A stretch of 53,894 nt of DNA from Sanguibacter keddieii (GTDB taxonomy: Bacteria > Actinomycetota > Actinomycetes > Actinomycetales > Actinomycetaceae). Of the stretch, positions 1 through 8,588 are shown one piece after another (within the stretch, counting starts at the first letter, position 1; every line of letters starts with the position of its first letter). Position numbers and translations under genes: made by a program. Where the stretch lies: positions 1 through 53,894 of the forward strand of contig NZ_JVOJ01000020.1 in NCBI RefSeq assembly GCF_001064145.1. The letters run 5' to 3'. Below the pieces are notes generated by a model. The model did no database searches. It was not told the DNA's origin and worked only from the letters and a program-made list of their open reading frames with translations.

Positions 1-153
1 TCGCGAGGCGATTTGAATCGCGTTGGTTTGACGACGTTTGTAACGTCGGCCGCCTACTGGTCGCCCGGCCAAGCCCCGCCTCCGCCCGCGGGCGCCTCAG
101 TCTGGCATAAACCCGCCCTGGCCCCGCGCCTCGAAGTGTTCCCTATCCTCAGT

Positions 154-261
154 TTCGCATGCAATTCCCTGACACCTGCAGTTCGTCACTTAGTGAAAAG
201 CCCGGAATTTCAACGATTACATTTCAAAGCATGAAGTGTATGTGGGGGAATTGCATGCGAA
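154..261. repeat. 108-bp element with perfect 16-bp terminal inverted repeats
   Basis: The left end TTCGCATGCAATTCCC (154-169) is the exact reverse complement of the right end (246-261). A sister element of nearly the same length lies at 26201-26307. The interiors are only partly alike, but both contain GGAATT-CAACG and TTTCA-like segments. There is no coding capacity. It could be a miniature inverted-repeat element or a structured RNA. Confidence 0.7.
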
Positions 262-332
262 TATGTGCCGATCAGGCCCTGCCGCCGCCCACGGGCACCG
301 CAGTCTGGCCCTGTTGGCCAGGTGGGCCGGTC

Positions 333-537
333 TGAAACCGTCATCGCCTTTGCGGGCGCCGACCGAGCCTCGACTGAAACCGCCATCGCCTTTGCTTGCT
401 GGAATCTGTATGGGGTTGAAACCACCATCGCCTTTGCGGGTGCGAAATGGGTGTTTTTGGTGCATTTTTCGGGTGCAGAGGTGATGCCGGTTTCAGCAGT
501 CCCTTGTTTGGGGTGAGCAGTGGTGTTGTTGGTTTCA
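333..537. repeat. 42-bp-period palindromic array, copy 1
   Basis: Three forward 21-bp units begin at 333, 375 and 417, each matching TGAAACCGCCATCGCCTTTG plus C with few changes. After a 37-bp centre (438-474) two inverted units end at 495 and 537. Every step within an arm is exactly 42 bp. The units start with TGAAACC and end in TGC. The 21-bp gaps between units vary. A larger copy lies at 26351-26639. Confidence 0.85.
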
Positions 538-676
538 ATGTCACCATGTTGTCGCGCCTCGTGCACGAAAAAGTTCGCCCTGTGCTCCCAAAACACCCCA
601 AATTCGGCGTTTTCTCGCGCTAACCGGCACTGCGCCCAGGTCTTGTGGGCGACGCGGCGCACTTCAGGCGGCTGCG

Positions 677-868
677 GTGGGGGTTTTGCAGCATTAGAAG
701 CTGGTTGGCGGCGTGTCGTCGGCGTGTCGTACCTCTCATGACGCCATTTCCCCCGTCTCGCGGCGGTGAGTTGGATGTTTGAGGTGGTGTAACGCCCAAA
801 TTGCAGACCATCTCGGTGAAGCACGCTGAAAACGGTCTGTTGTGGGCGAGGCGGTCTGCGTTTTGGAC
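677..868. repeat. Conserved intergenic block with 21-bp inverted arms, copy 1
   Basis: The block starts GTGGGGGTTTTGCAGCATTA and ends in inverted arms at 794-814 and 848-868, which start 54 bp apart. It is closely similar to 26874-27055, where the arms also start 54 bp apart. A structured RNA or a protein-binding palindrome would fit. No gene is present. Confidence 0.7.
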
Positions 869-1110
869 ATAGCGGTTTCTGGCGTGGCGTGCATGCTCGT
901 CTGCGAACCCGCTATTGCGAGCGATAACCCGCTATTTCGCGCATGGGTGGTGCCCAGGCTCGTAATAGCGGGTTAACGCGCGCATGAAGGGGCCCACGCC
1001 GCCAGCTGTCGGCCTGAGTGTGGCGGCTGGGTGCAACGTGCGGCGGCTGGGTGTGGCGCGTAAGCGGTCGGGCGTCATGTGCGGCCGGACGGGTGCGCGA
1101 GTACAGCAAT

Positions 1111-1134
1111 GCCCCGCCCGAAAGTGGGCGGGGC
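1111..1134 (-). terminator. Hairpin downstream of the CPBP protease gene
   Basis: GCCCCGCCC and GGGCGGGGC form a perfect 9-bp stem with a 6-nt loop, 17 bases past the stop codon of the minus-strand gene. There is no clear T-tract, so termination is inferred. Confidence 0.5.
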
Positions 1135-1151
1135 TTCGTGAGAACCAACAA

Positions 1152-1973
1152 TCAGGCGTTCTGTAGTGCTCCCTGCATCGCGAACATCAGGATCACCATG
1201 ATCGTGTTGTTGAGTGCGTGGAACAGCCACGAGTAGGCGACGTTCTTCCCAGACTTCACGTACACGAGCGTCAGGACGATGCTGAGCGGCAGGTACGAGA
1301 AGAAATCCTGCCACTGGTGAGAGTGCATGTACGCAAACAGTGCCGCTGAGATCGATGCGACGAGCCACGTGGGGGCGTATGCGCTGAGCTTACCGATGAG
1401 GATGTGGCGGTAGAAGACCTCCTCAATCACGGGTACGCCGACGGTGACGAAGAATGAGAACACGAGGCCAAGGGTCCCGTCGGACAGTGCATCCATGACG
1501 CCCTGTTGGTTCGCAGCAATCGGTGGGTTGAGTCCGTAGAGGGCGAGGCGGACGGAGGACTGGACGATGACGACCAGGATCCACAGGCCGAAAAGCAGCA
1601 GGATCTTCAAGAAGGGGTGCGTGCGCAAGTAGGAGAAAGCGGGGAAAAACTCGCGTGCAAAGAATGCGAGGACAACGATCAACAAAACCGTGTCGATCGC
1701 GAGGTTGATGGCTGTCAGGTTCCACGATGCGGGGAATAGCGATGTTGGTACTCCCACCAGGAAGAACGCGGCGTAGGGGATCCCGAAGATCGCGATACGC
1801 ACCCACTCGGCGCGGGTTGGGCGCGAGGGGGACGAGGCCGGGGCCGCCTCGCTCGAAACAGCCTCGCCGGGCAGGGGGAGAGGACCGGTGGGTAGAGGGC
1901 CCTGCGGGCCTGCGTTCGTCACGGGGGAATCTGCCGCCTCGCTCAGGGGCTGTGCAGTCGGGTCGGTGGCCAT
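1152..1973 (-). CDS. CPBP family intramembrane glutamic endopeptidase
   Basis: This is a 273-residue multi-pass membrane protein of the CPBP (CAAX protease and bacteriocin-processing) family. About 50 Pro/Ala-rich cytosolic residues precede the first membrane segment (about 58-80), and further hydrophobic segments follow. The family motifs are present: EExxxR at Glu184, Glu185 and Arg189 (VIEEVFYRH), FxxxH ending at His217 (FAYMH), and a late His252 in FHALNN. Such enzymes cleave membrane-embedded peptides, but the substrate here cannot be told from sequence. The gene stands alone, divergent from the iron operon, with a GC hairpin after its stop. The N-terminal coding region holds one copy of the dispersed 14-mer (1831-1844). 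The family call is firm and the role unknown. Confidence 0.85.
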   Translation of the reverse strand: MATDPTAQPLSEAADSPVTNAGPQGPLPTGPLPLPGEAVSSEAAPASSPSRPTRAEWVRIAIFGIPYAAFFLVGVPTSLFPASWNLTAINLAIDTVLLIVVLAFFAREFFPAFSYLRTHPFLKILLLFGLWILVVIVQSSVRLALYGLNPPIAANQQGVMDALSDGTLGLVFSFFVTVGVPVIEEVFYRHILIGKLSAYAPTWLVASISAALFAYMHSHQWQDFFSYLPLSIVLTLVYVKSGKNVAYSWLFHALNNTIMVILMFAMQGALQNA

Positions 1974-2183
1974 GAGTAGGATCCGTTTCCTGTCGAAATT
2001 ATGCTACCCGAATATTTTGCCAGATCTTGACCTTGTGGGGAGTGCGGGCGGTCGACCTGTGAGGCATGAGCAATCCGCGCTATCGCGCCATTTTTATGGC
2101 ATTGTGTCAGCAACTGACAATCCTGGGCCTTTAGTCCTTCAAGGGGGCTCTATCTCCGCGCTACGCGCGGTCACGGCATGGTC

Positions 2184-2202
2184 ACAATTTAGGACAACCT
2201 AA
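2184..2202. promoter_or_regulatory. Candidate DtxR/IdeR iron box
   Basis: The palindrome TTTAGGACAACCTAAA lies at 2188-2203. A 19-bp alignment to the DtxR/IdeR consensus TTAGGTTAGGCTAACCTAA matches at 13 positions, including the central TTAGG and terminal CCTAA. It sits about 100 bp upstream of the FTR1 gene, where an iron-dependent repressor would be expected. Repression by iron is inferred. Confidence 0.55.
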
Positions 2203-2302
2203 ACAGACTGCTTTCCACCTGGGCGAGATGTGGCTACGCTCAATGCTTAGGAATTCCATCATCCCGGCGTTACCTAATCGCCGGATCTACAGGAGGCAAG
2301 CG

Positions 2303-3961
2303 GTGACAGTGCTTCGCGCTCACGCGCATAGTATTCGCGCTCACGCACACAACGTCGGTCAGCGACTCAGTCGCGTCCTCATCGTCGCAGTCATGGCGGC
2401 TCTGGCCGTGGCGATGTTCGCCTCGCCCTCGCGCGCTGCGGATCAGACGTGGAGCGATGTTTCGACCACGATCAATGGCCTGATCGATGAAGGCGTGTCC
2501 ACCTACAAGGCGGGCGACGCCAAGGGCGGCAAGGACAAGGTCAACGACGCCTACTACAAGCACTACGAGATCACCGGCATGGAGAAGCAGGTTATGGCCC
2601 GCATTTCCGGCTCGCGCGTCTCGCAGGTGGAGATGGAGTTCTCTCTCCTCAAGAAGGCTATGAGTGACGCCGACAGTGCGGGCGTCGATAGTCACGCTAC
2701 GACACTCAAGCAGTACATGGTCGAGGACGGCGCGTCCCTGGATGGCGTGGCCCCCGGGTCGGCAGCCCAGGCCTCGTCGGATGATTACAGCCCCGGCGCG
2801 TGGGGTGAGGTCGCCAAGACCATCAACGGCATCCTCGAAGACGGTGCCAACGCCTACAAGGGCGGCGACGCCAAGGCCGGTAAGGACAAGGTCAACGAGG
2901 CCTACTACAAGCACTACGAGATCACCGGCATGGAGAAGCAGGTCATGAGCCGCATCTCCGGCTCGCGCGTCTCCCAGGTGGAGATGGAGTTCTCCCTCCT
3001 GAAAAAGGCTATGACCGACGACGATTCGGCCGCCGTCGACCAGCATCTCTCGACGCTGACGAACTACATCCGCGAGGACGCCAATAGCCTCGACGGCTAC
3101 ACCGGCAAGGCTGCCGACAAGACAACTGAGGGCTCGGGCACCTCCCCGTGGATCGCCCAGTTCCTGCCCTCCCTCCTTGTGATTCTGCGTGAGGGCATGG
3201 AGGCGATCCTGGTCGTCGCCGCGGTCCTGGCTTACCTGGCCAAGGCCGGCCACAAGAACAAGGCCCCCATCGTGTGGGGCGGCGTGGCGCTCGCCTTCGG
3301 CCTGTCCGTGGGTCTGGCCTTCCTCTTCAGCTACGTCACCTCCCTGGCGGGCGCGAACCAGGAGCTCCTCGAGGGCGTTGCGGCGATCTTCGCGGTCGTC
3401 ATGCTGATCTGGGTCTCCAACTGGATGATCAACAAGTCCTCCAACAAGGCCTGGGACGAGTACATCAAGAAGCAGACGGACGCCTCGCTGACCAGCGGCT
3501 CCCTGCTGGGCCTGGCGTTCATCTCCTTCCTCGCTGTCCTGCGTGAGGGCGCCGAGACGATCCTCTTCTACGTCCCGATCGTCGCCGCCGCGGGTGACAA
3601 GGTCCACTACGTGTGGATCGGCCTGGCGGTCGGCCTCGTGGCCCTCGTCGTCATCTACCTGCTTATCCAGTTCGCGGCGGTGCGCATCCCGCTGCGCCCC
3701 TTCTTCACCATTACCTCGCTGCTGATGGCCTTCATGGCCTTCACGTTCACGGGTTCTGGTATTGGGGAACTTCAGGAGGCGGACGTCGTGTCCCTGACGC
3801 CCATCTCTGGCTTCCCCACCATTGACCTCTTGGGGATCTACCCCCGAGTGGAGAACCTGGCCGCGCAAGCCATCGTTCTCGCCATCATTGTCGGTCTCTA
3901 CTTCTTCGGAAAAGCTCGCCTCGCCCGCGAGGCCGCCGCCCAGTCGCGGGCCGAGGAATGA
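2303..3961 (+). CDS. FTR1 family high-affinity iron permease
   Basis: This is the membrane permease of the iron uptake operon. GTG at 2303 is chosen because AGGAGG (2291-2296) lies six bases before it. The in-frame ATG at 2228 has no such site. The 552-residue product has a signal peptide ending near SRA-ADQ, then two nearly identical periplasm-facing repeats of about 100 residues (from about 2449 and 2797), then an FTR1 domain of seven or so membrane segments. Both iron-binding REGxE motifs are intact: Arg296-Glu300 (REGME) and Arg414-Glu418 (REGAE). Bacterial FTR1 proteins work with a periplasmic partner that supplies ferric iron, and the P19-like gene next door is the natural partner. Expression is probably iron-repressed through the upstream box. 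Confidence 0.92.
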   Translation: MTVLRAHAHSIRAHAHNVGQRLSRVLIVAVMAALAVAMFASPSRAADQTWSDVSTTINGLIDEGVSTYKAGDAKGGKDKVNDAYYKHYEITGMEKQVMARISGSRVSQVEMEFSLLKKAMSDADSAGVDSHATTLKQYMVEDGASLDGVAPGSAAQASSDDYSPGAWGEVAKTINGILEDGANAYKGGDAKAGKDKVNEAYYKHYEITGMEKQVMSRISGSRVSQVEMEFSLLKKAMTDDDSAAVDQHLSTLTNYIREDANSLDGYTGKAADKTTEGSGTSPWIAQFLPSLLVILREGMEAILVVAAVLAYLAKAGHKNKAPIVWGGVALAFGLSVGLAFLFSYVTSLAGANQELLEGVAAIFAVVMLIWVSNWMINKSSNKAWDEYIKKQTDASLTSGSLLGLAFISFLAVLREGAETILFYVPIVAAAGDKVHYVWIGLAVGLVALVVIYLLIQFAAVRIPLRPFFTITSLLMAFMAFTFTGSGIGELQEADVVSLTPISGFPTIDLLGIYPRVENLAAQAIVLAIIVGLYFFGKARLAREAAAQSRAEE

Positions 3962-4017
3962 CAGCAGTCGAGCGACACCGACTTTTCATCCAACCAACAC
4001 GCACAGGAGATCATCAC

Positions 4018-4653
4018 ATGAAGCGTTCTCTGTTCCGCGTCGGCGCGGCCCTGGCCACGCTGGCCCTAGCAGGCACTCTGGCGGCCTGCTCCAACGACTC
4101 CTCCTCGTCCTCCAGCGAGAAGCCCGCGGCCTCGTCCTCGGCTTCGGCTGACTCCTCGAATGCCCCCGCTCCCGGTGAGGACGCTGGCTTCGAAGAACAG
4201 CCCCTCGGTGACGACGTTCACGTCGGCCCGCTCGTCGTGGGTGGCGTCTACTTCCAGCCTGTCGAGATGGAGCCCCAGGTGGGCACCCCGGCCGCCGAGT
4301 CCTCGATGCACATCGAGGCCGACATTTCCGCCGCCGCCGACAACAAGCTCGGCTTCGGTGCGGGCGACTTCATCCCCGGCCTGACTGTCGACTACACGAT
4401 CAAGGACAAGTCCGGCGCGACCGTCCAGGAGGGCACGCTCATGCCGATGAACGCGTCCGACGGCCCGCACTACGGCCTGAACCTGCCCAAGCTCGACGCC
4501 GGCACCTACGACGTGACCTTCTCGATCAAGCCGCCCACGGGCTGGCTGCTGCACACCGACAAGACCACGGGTGTTGAGGGCCGCTTCTGGACCGAGCCGC
4601 TCGTCGCCGAGTTCCCGGATTGGCAGTGGGATCCCACGGCCGTTTCCTGGTGA
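4018..4653 (+). CDS. P19/Tp34-type iron-binding lipoprotein
   Basis: This 211-residue exported lipoprotein belongs to the family that includes Campylobacter P19 and FetP (Fe2+ transport protein, pfam10634). Those proteins bind Cu and Fe through Met/His/Glu sites and feed an FTR1 permease. ATG at 4018 follows AGGAGA at a suitable distance. The longer frame from 3958 overlaps the FTR1 stop and would bury the signal peptide. A lipobox (LAGTLAAC) is followed by a long Ser-rich linker, then the beta-sandwich domain with VYFQPVEMEPQ, SMHIEADISA and HYGLNLP, segments in which the metal-binding Met and His residues lie. It probably sits on the outer face of the membrane. A hairpin follows the gene (4673-4716). 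Confidence 0.88.
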   Translation: MKRSLFRVGAALATLALAGTLAACSNDSSSSSSEKPAASSSASADSSNAPAPGEDAGFEEQPLGDDVHVGPLVVGGVYFQPVEMEPQVGTPAAESSMHIEADISAAADNKLGFGAGDFIPGLTVDYTIKDKSGATVQEGTLMPMNASDGPHYGLNLPKLDAGTYDVTFSIKPPTGWLLHTDKTTGVEGRFWTEPLVAEFPDWQWDPTAVSW

Positions 4654-4672
4654 TCGACGCTCACGTTTCGCG

Positions 4673-4716
4673 GGGCCGAGGCAGTGGTTCCTTTCTGGGA
4701 CTGCTGGCCTCGGCCC
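4673..4716 (+). terminator. Internal hairpin of the iron operon
   Basis: GGGCCGAGG (4673-4681) pairs perfectly with CCTCGGCCC (4708-4716), and CAGT/ACTG extends the stem. A second small hairpin (CTCACcccGTGAG) follows. There is no T-run. It may cause partial termination or RNA processing, so that the first two genes are made in excess of the transporter genes. Confidence 0.4.
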
Positions 4717-4791
4717 TCACCCCGTGAGGGGACTAGACTTGACGCCGGAGTCAACCAACTTCGGTAAACCTTTATTTCAGGAGGAAAGCCA

Positions 4792-6111
4792 ATGCTTCAG
4801 CAGATGAGCGAAGCGACCTTGACGTTGCTGTTGACGATGCTTGCTGTCGGTGCCGTCATCCGCTTTATGCCGGCCGCCGGGCACGGTCGCCGCGGTAAGA
4901 AGGCGCGGTCGGCGGCGGTGTGGGCCGGTATCGGCCTGGGCATGATCTCCTCCCTGGTCCTGACGGTCATTAACATCGAGGCCCCCAAGGCCGTGAACCG
5001 TCAGACCGTCGGCCTGTTCACGCTCCCCGCGGCGGTTGTTCTCGCGCTGCTCTTCCTCGCGCTGGTCGCGCTGCGTTCGCGCCGCGTTCGCTCTCTCCTG
5101 CCCGGCAACGGTGACGACGAGGCCCGGGCGGCCTCGTCGATGGAGGCCGCGGTGAGCGGTGATACACTCCTGCGCATCGTCGGTGCCCTCTACATTGCGG
5201 CCGTCCTGTTCCGTGCCGTGCCCACCGCCATGAACCAGGCTGTCATGATGCTCTCGGGCGGCGTTGAAATCTACTCCAGCCAGGTTGTCCTCGCGGTCCT
5301 CGGGTACACGCTGGCCTGGCTGCTCGTCTGCTTCGTGGCGTGGGTGTCCTACCGCCTGTGCGCGTGGAATAACCGCGTGTGGCCGGCGGCCTTCATCATG
5401 GTCTCGCTGCTGGCCAACCACTCCCTGATGATCGTGCGCATCCTCAAGGCCAAGCGCTGGATCTCGATCCCCAAGGGCGCGTGGAACACCATCTCCTGGT
5501 TCATTAACCACGAGGCCGTCTTCACGCTTGCCGCAGGCCTGGCCCTGTGCGCCGTCGTTGTGCTGACCTGGCTGGCCTCGCGCTCCATCCCGACCGTGGG
5601 AGCCAACCCGGCCGAGGGGCGCCTGGGCCGCGCACGCTCGCGCCTGTACAAGTCCATGGCGGGCACCGCCGCGATCGGCTACCTGTGTGGCGCGCTGCTG
5701 ATCACCGTCGGCGTTGCATACGGCAGCCAGGAGATCGAGCTGTCCCCGCCCGAGTCGTTCAGCGTCGTCGACGACCAGGTGAGCGTCAACCTGGCCGACA
5801 TTTCCGACGGCCACCTGCACCGCTACGAGTACACGACCTCGGGCGGCGTGAAGGTGCGCTTCATCGTCATCCAGAAGTCCGGCTCCTCCTTTGGCGTGGG
5901 CCTGGACGCGTGCGAGATCTGCGGCCCCACCGGCTACTACGAGAAGGACGGCAAGGTCATCTGCAAGCTGTGTGAAGTGGCGATGAACATCGCGACCATC
6001 GGCTTTAAGGGCGGCTGCAACCCGATCCCCATCGACTACAAGGTCTCCAACGGCACGCTGACCGTGCCGATCTCGGCTCTCGAGGCCTCGGCCTCCATCT
6101 TCGCGAAGTAA
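4792..6111 (+). CDS. DUF2318 domain membrane protein
   Basis: This 439-residue protein has about eight hydrophobic segments in the first 300 residues and a C-terminal DUF2318 domain. A strong AGGAGG (4779-4784) lies seven bases before the ATG. The C-terminal domain has two CxxC pairs, Cys374/Cys377 and Cys391/Cys394, plus a later Cys in KGGCNPIP, which suggests a metal or redox site outside the membrane. DUF2318 proteins occur in FTR1/P19 loci of Campylobacter and bifidobacteria, next to FtsX-type permeases, as here. The biochemical role is not established. It could pass electrons or metal between the FMN-binding lipoprotein and P19/FTR1; that is inference. Confidence 0.85.
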   Translation: MLQQMSEATLTLLLTMLAVGAVIRFMPAAGHGRRGKKARSAAVWAGIGLGMISSLVLTVINIEAPKAVNRQTVGLFTLPAAVVLALLFLALVALRSRRVRSLLPGNGDDEARAASSMEAAVSGDTLLRIVGALYIAAVLFRAVPTAMNQAVMMLSGGVEIYSSQVVLAVLGYTLAWLLVCFVAWVSYRLCAWNNRVWPAAFIMVSLLANHSLMIVRILKAKRWISIPKGAWNTISWFINHEAVFTLAAGLALCAVVVLTWLASRSIPTVGANPAEGRLGRARSRLYKSMAGTAAIGYLCGALLITVGVAYGSQEIELSPPESFSVVDDQVSVNLADISDGHLHRYEYTTSGGVKVRFIVIQKSGSSFGVGLDACEICGPTGYYEKDGKVICKLCEVAMNIATIGFKGGCNPIPIDYKVSNGTLTVPISALEASASIFAK

Positions 6112-6120
6112 GGGGATCGC

Positions 6121-7398
6121 GTGTTCTTCCGAATGCTGCGCGGCGCCCTCACGAGGCGCGGTAACCGCCACCTGATGATCGCCCTGACCGTCGCGCTGGG
6201 TGCCTGCGTCGCCACGTCCATGCTCTCCGTCATGTTCAACGTGGGCGACAAGGTCAACCAGGAACTCAAGTCCTACGGCGCGAATATCGTTGTGCGCCCC
6301 CAGGGCGCGGCCGTCCTCGACGACCTCTACTCCACGGGCGAGTCCACCGAGTCCCGTTCCTACCTGCGCGAGGACGAGCTCGGCAACATCAAGACGATCT
6401 TCTGGACCTACAACATCCTCGACTTCACGCCCCTGCTGAGCGTGTCCGTCACGGACGGGAGCGGCGAGCACGTGCCCACGACCGGCACCTGGTTCAGCCA
6501 CCACCTCGAGCTGGCCACCGGCGAGAGCGTTGAAACCGGCCTCGACAAGCTGCGCGGCTGGTGGGGCATCGAGGGGTCGTGGCCCGCGGACGACGACGAG
6601 AGCGGTGCCCTCGTCGGCACCACCTACGCGGCCGCCAACGGCCTCGGCGTCGGCGACACCTTCACCCTGACCCGCGAGGGAATCACGCGCGAGTTCACGG
6701 TGCGCGGCATCCTCACCAGTGGCGACGACGCCGACCGCGGCGTGTTTATCCAGCTTTCGCAGGCCCAGGAGCTCCTGAACCGCGAGGGCGTCGTCGGCAG
6801 CGTCGAGGTCTCCGCTCTGACCACGCCCGACAACGACCTGGCGCGCAAGGCCGCGAAAAACCCGAACTCGCTGAGCGTGTCCGAGAAGGAAACTTGGTAC
6901 TGCACCGCCTACGTCTCCTCGATCGCCTACCAGATCGAGGAAGTCATGACGGACTCCGTGGCCCGCCCGGTCCGCCAGGTCGCCGAGTCCGAAGGAACGA
7001 TCCTGGAGAAGACCCAGCTGCTCATGGTCCTCGTGACCGTCCTGGCGCTCATTGCCTCGGCCCTGGCCATCGCGAACCTGGTGACCGCGGGCGTCATGGA
7101 GCGCTCCAGCGAAATCGGCCTCATGAAGGCCGTGGGCGCGAAAGATAAACAGATCATCTCGCTGTTCCTGACGGAGACGATCATCGTCGGCCTGGTCGGC
7201 GGGGTCCTCGGCTACGGCGGAGGCCTCGCGCTCGCGCAGGCGATCGGTTTCATGGTGTTCCACTCCTCGGTCGCGTTCGTGCCCGTCGTCGTCGGCCTCG
7301 TCGCCGTCCTCGTGATCCTCGTCGTCCTGGGAGCCTCCATCCCGGCGATCCGCTACCTGCTGCGCCTCAACGCGGCTGAAGTCCTGCACGGAAGGTGA
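6121..7398 (+). CDS. FtsX/MacB-type ABC permease (first of pair)
   Basis: This 425-residue permease has one N-terminal membrane segment (LMIALTVALGACVATSML), a large extracytoplasmic MacB-like domain (about 45-290), then a C-terminal FtsX domain with three segments that ends in the typical RYLLRLNAAEVLHGR. It starts with GTG at 6121, nine bases after the preceding stop, with AAGGGGA upstream. Arrangement and sequence match the permeases beside P19/FTR1 in other bacteria. It forms the transporter with the next two genes. MacB-type proteins usually do mechanical work on extracytoplasmic proteins rather than carry a solute across, so direct iron transport by this ABC unit is not implied. Confidence 0.88.
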   Translation: MFFRMLRGALTRRGNRHLMIALTVALGACVATSMLSVMFNVGDKVNQELKSYGANIVVRPQGAAVLDDLYSTGESTESRSYLREDELGNIKTIFWTYNILDFTPLLSVSVTDGSGEHVPTTGTWFSHHLELATGESVETGLDKLRGWWGIEGSWPADDDESGALVGTTYAAANGLGVGDTFTLTREGITREFTVRGILTSGDDADRGVFIQLSQAQELLNREGVVGSVEVSALTTPDNDLARKAAKNPNSLSVSEKETWYCTAYVSSIAYQIEEVMTDSVARPVRQVAESEGTILEKTQLLMVLVTVLALIASALAIANLVTAGVMERSSEIGLMKAVGAKDKQIISLFLTETIIVGLVGGVLGYGGGLALAQAIGFMVFHSSVAFVPVVVGLVAVLVILVVLGASIPAIRYLLRLNAAEVLHGR

Positions 7399-7403
7399 TG
7401 CCC

Positions 7404-8588
7404 ATGTCCAGACGAGCAATGTTCTGGCGGATGGTTATCTCCTCCATCCTGCGCCGACGCTCCCGCGTCCTCATCGCTGTTCTCGCCGTCGCCATCGGAG
7501 CGACCACGCTGTCCGGCCTCGTGACGATCGCGGTCGACGTGCCCGCGCAGATGGCCCGAGAGATCCGTTCCTACGGTGCCAACCTCGTCGTCACCCCCGC
7601 CGGCGACGTGCCCATCACGGACGAGGCCGTGGCCGCCGCGAGTGCCCAGGTACCTGCGAGCGCTCTGGTCGGATCCGCGTCCTTCGACTACGAGACGGTC
7701 ACGATTAACGACCAGCCGTACGTCGCGGGCGGCGCGGACCTGGCGGCCGTGCACGCCATGAACCCGTACTGGTACGTGGATGGGGAGTGGCCCGAGGCCT
7801 CGGGCCAGATCCTCGTGGGCGAGCAGATCGCCTCGACGATCGACGTGAAGGCCGGTGACACGATCACGGTCAGCCAGCTGGACGCCTCCGCGTCCTCGAA
7901 GGCCGCCGCCCAGTCGGGGGCGCAGGCCTCGGCCCTCAAGGTCGATCCGCGTACCGTCACCCTGACCGTGTCCGGCATCCTCAAGACCGGCGGCAACGAA
8001 GACGGCTACGTGTACATGTCCACCCAGGACATGAGCGCGCTGACCGGGCAGACCGACGCCGTGTCGCTCGCTGAGTACTCGATCGCCCTGGAAGGCGACC
8101 AGCTCAGCGCCATCGCCGACGCGATGAACGCCGCGAACCCCGATATTCACGCCCAGACCGTGCGCCGCCTCGCCCAGTCCGACACGGGCGTGCTGGCGAT
8201 GCTGCGCTCCCTGCTCATCGTCATCACCGTCATTGTGCTCGCGCTGACTATGATCGGCGTGTCCACCACGATGATCGCCGTCGTCACCGAGCGCCGCAAC
8301 GAGATCGGCCTGCGCAAGGCCCTGGGTGCGACCGGCCGCTCCATCACCCGCGAGTTCATGGGCGAGGGCGTCATGCTCGGGTTCATCGGAGGCGTCCTGG
8401 GTGCGGGGGCCGGCTACGGCCTCGCCGTCCTCATCTCCACCTCCGTGTTCCACCGATCGATCTCCCTGCACCCCGTGATCCTCCTCGGCACGATCGCCTG
8501 CTCGATCCTCATCGCCGTCCTCGCCTGTCTCCCGCCCGTGCGCCGCGCACTGGCCGTCGACCCCGCGCTCGTCCTGCGCGGAGAATGA
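7404..8588 (+). CDS. FtsX/MacB-type ABC permease (second of pair)
   Basis: This second permease of 394 residues is homologous in layout to the first: an N-terminal membrane segment (SRVLIAVLAVAIGATTL), a MacB-like outer domain, then three C-terminal segments ending ALAVDPALVLRGE. ATG 7404 is preferred because GGAAGG (7390-7395) lies eight bases before it. ATG 7398 overlaps the upstream TGA by one base and is an alternative. The outer domain contains an Ala/Ser-rich stretch (SASSKAAAQSGAQASAL) that looks like a flexible insertion. It is tightly coupled to its neighbours and the heterodimer partner is the upstream gene. Confidence 0.86.
   Translation: MSRRAMFWRMVISSILRRRSRVLIAVLAVAIGATTLSGLVTIAVDVPAQMAREIRSYGANLVVTPAGDVPITDEAVAAASAQVPASALVGSASFDYETVTINDQPYVAGGADLAAVHAMNPYWYVDGEWPEASGQILVGEQIASTIDVKAGDTITVSQLDASASSKAAAQSGAQASALKVDPRTVTLTVSGILKTGGNEDGYVYMSTQDMSALTGQTDAVSLAEYSIALEGDQLSAIADAMNAANPDIHAQTVRRLAQSDTGVLAMLRSLLIVITVIVLALTMIGVSTTMIAVVTERRNEIGLRKALGATGRSITREFMGEGVMLGFIGGVLGAGAGYGLAVLISTSVFHRSISLHPVILLGTIACSILIAVLACLPPVRRALAVDPALVLRGE

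Larger units (their letters stand above)
61..998. repeat. Composite intergenic repeat locus 1
   Basis: No credible gene lies in the first 1151 bases. The stretch is built of modules that recur at 26074-27210. They are a GC-rich segment (66-107 and 273-310), a 108-bp inverted-repeat element (154-261), a 42-bp-period palindromic array (333-537), a conserved block from 677 to 868 that ends in 21-bp inverted arms, and a GGGTTAAC block (970-998). Between 906 and 974 there are two direct copies of AACCCGCTATT 20 bp apart and one inverted copy (964-974). Short open frames here read Leu-Lys-Pro-Pro-Ser-Pro-Leu on either strand only because the repeat is read in frame, so I do not call them genes. The function is unknown. 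Confidence 0.8.

Noticed and set aside
333-537. CRISPR array (21-bp repeats with 21-bp gaps)
   Set aside because: Units turn round in the middle, units and gaps are shorter than in CRISPR, the gaps of the two loci are partly alike, the centre is conserved, and no cas gene is present.
4777-7419. Open frame of 880 codons on the minus strand
   Set aside because: It is antisense to the DUF2318 and FtsX permease genes, with Asp/Arg/His/Gly-rich low-complexity translation.
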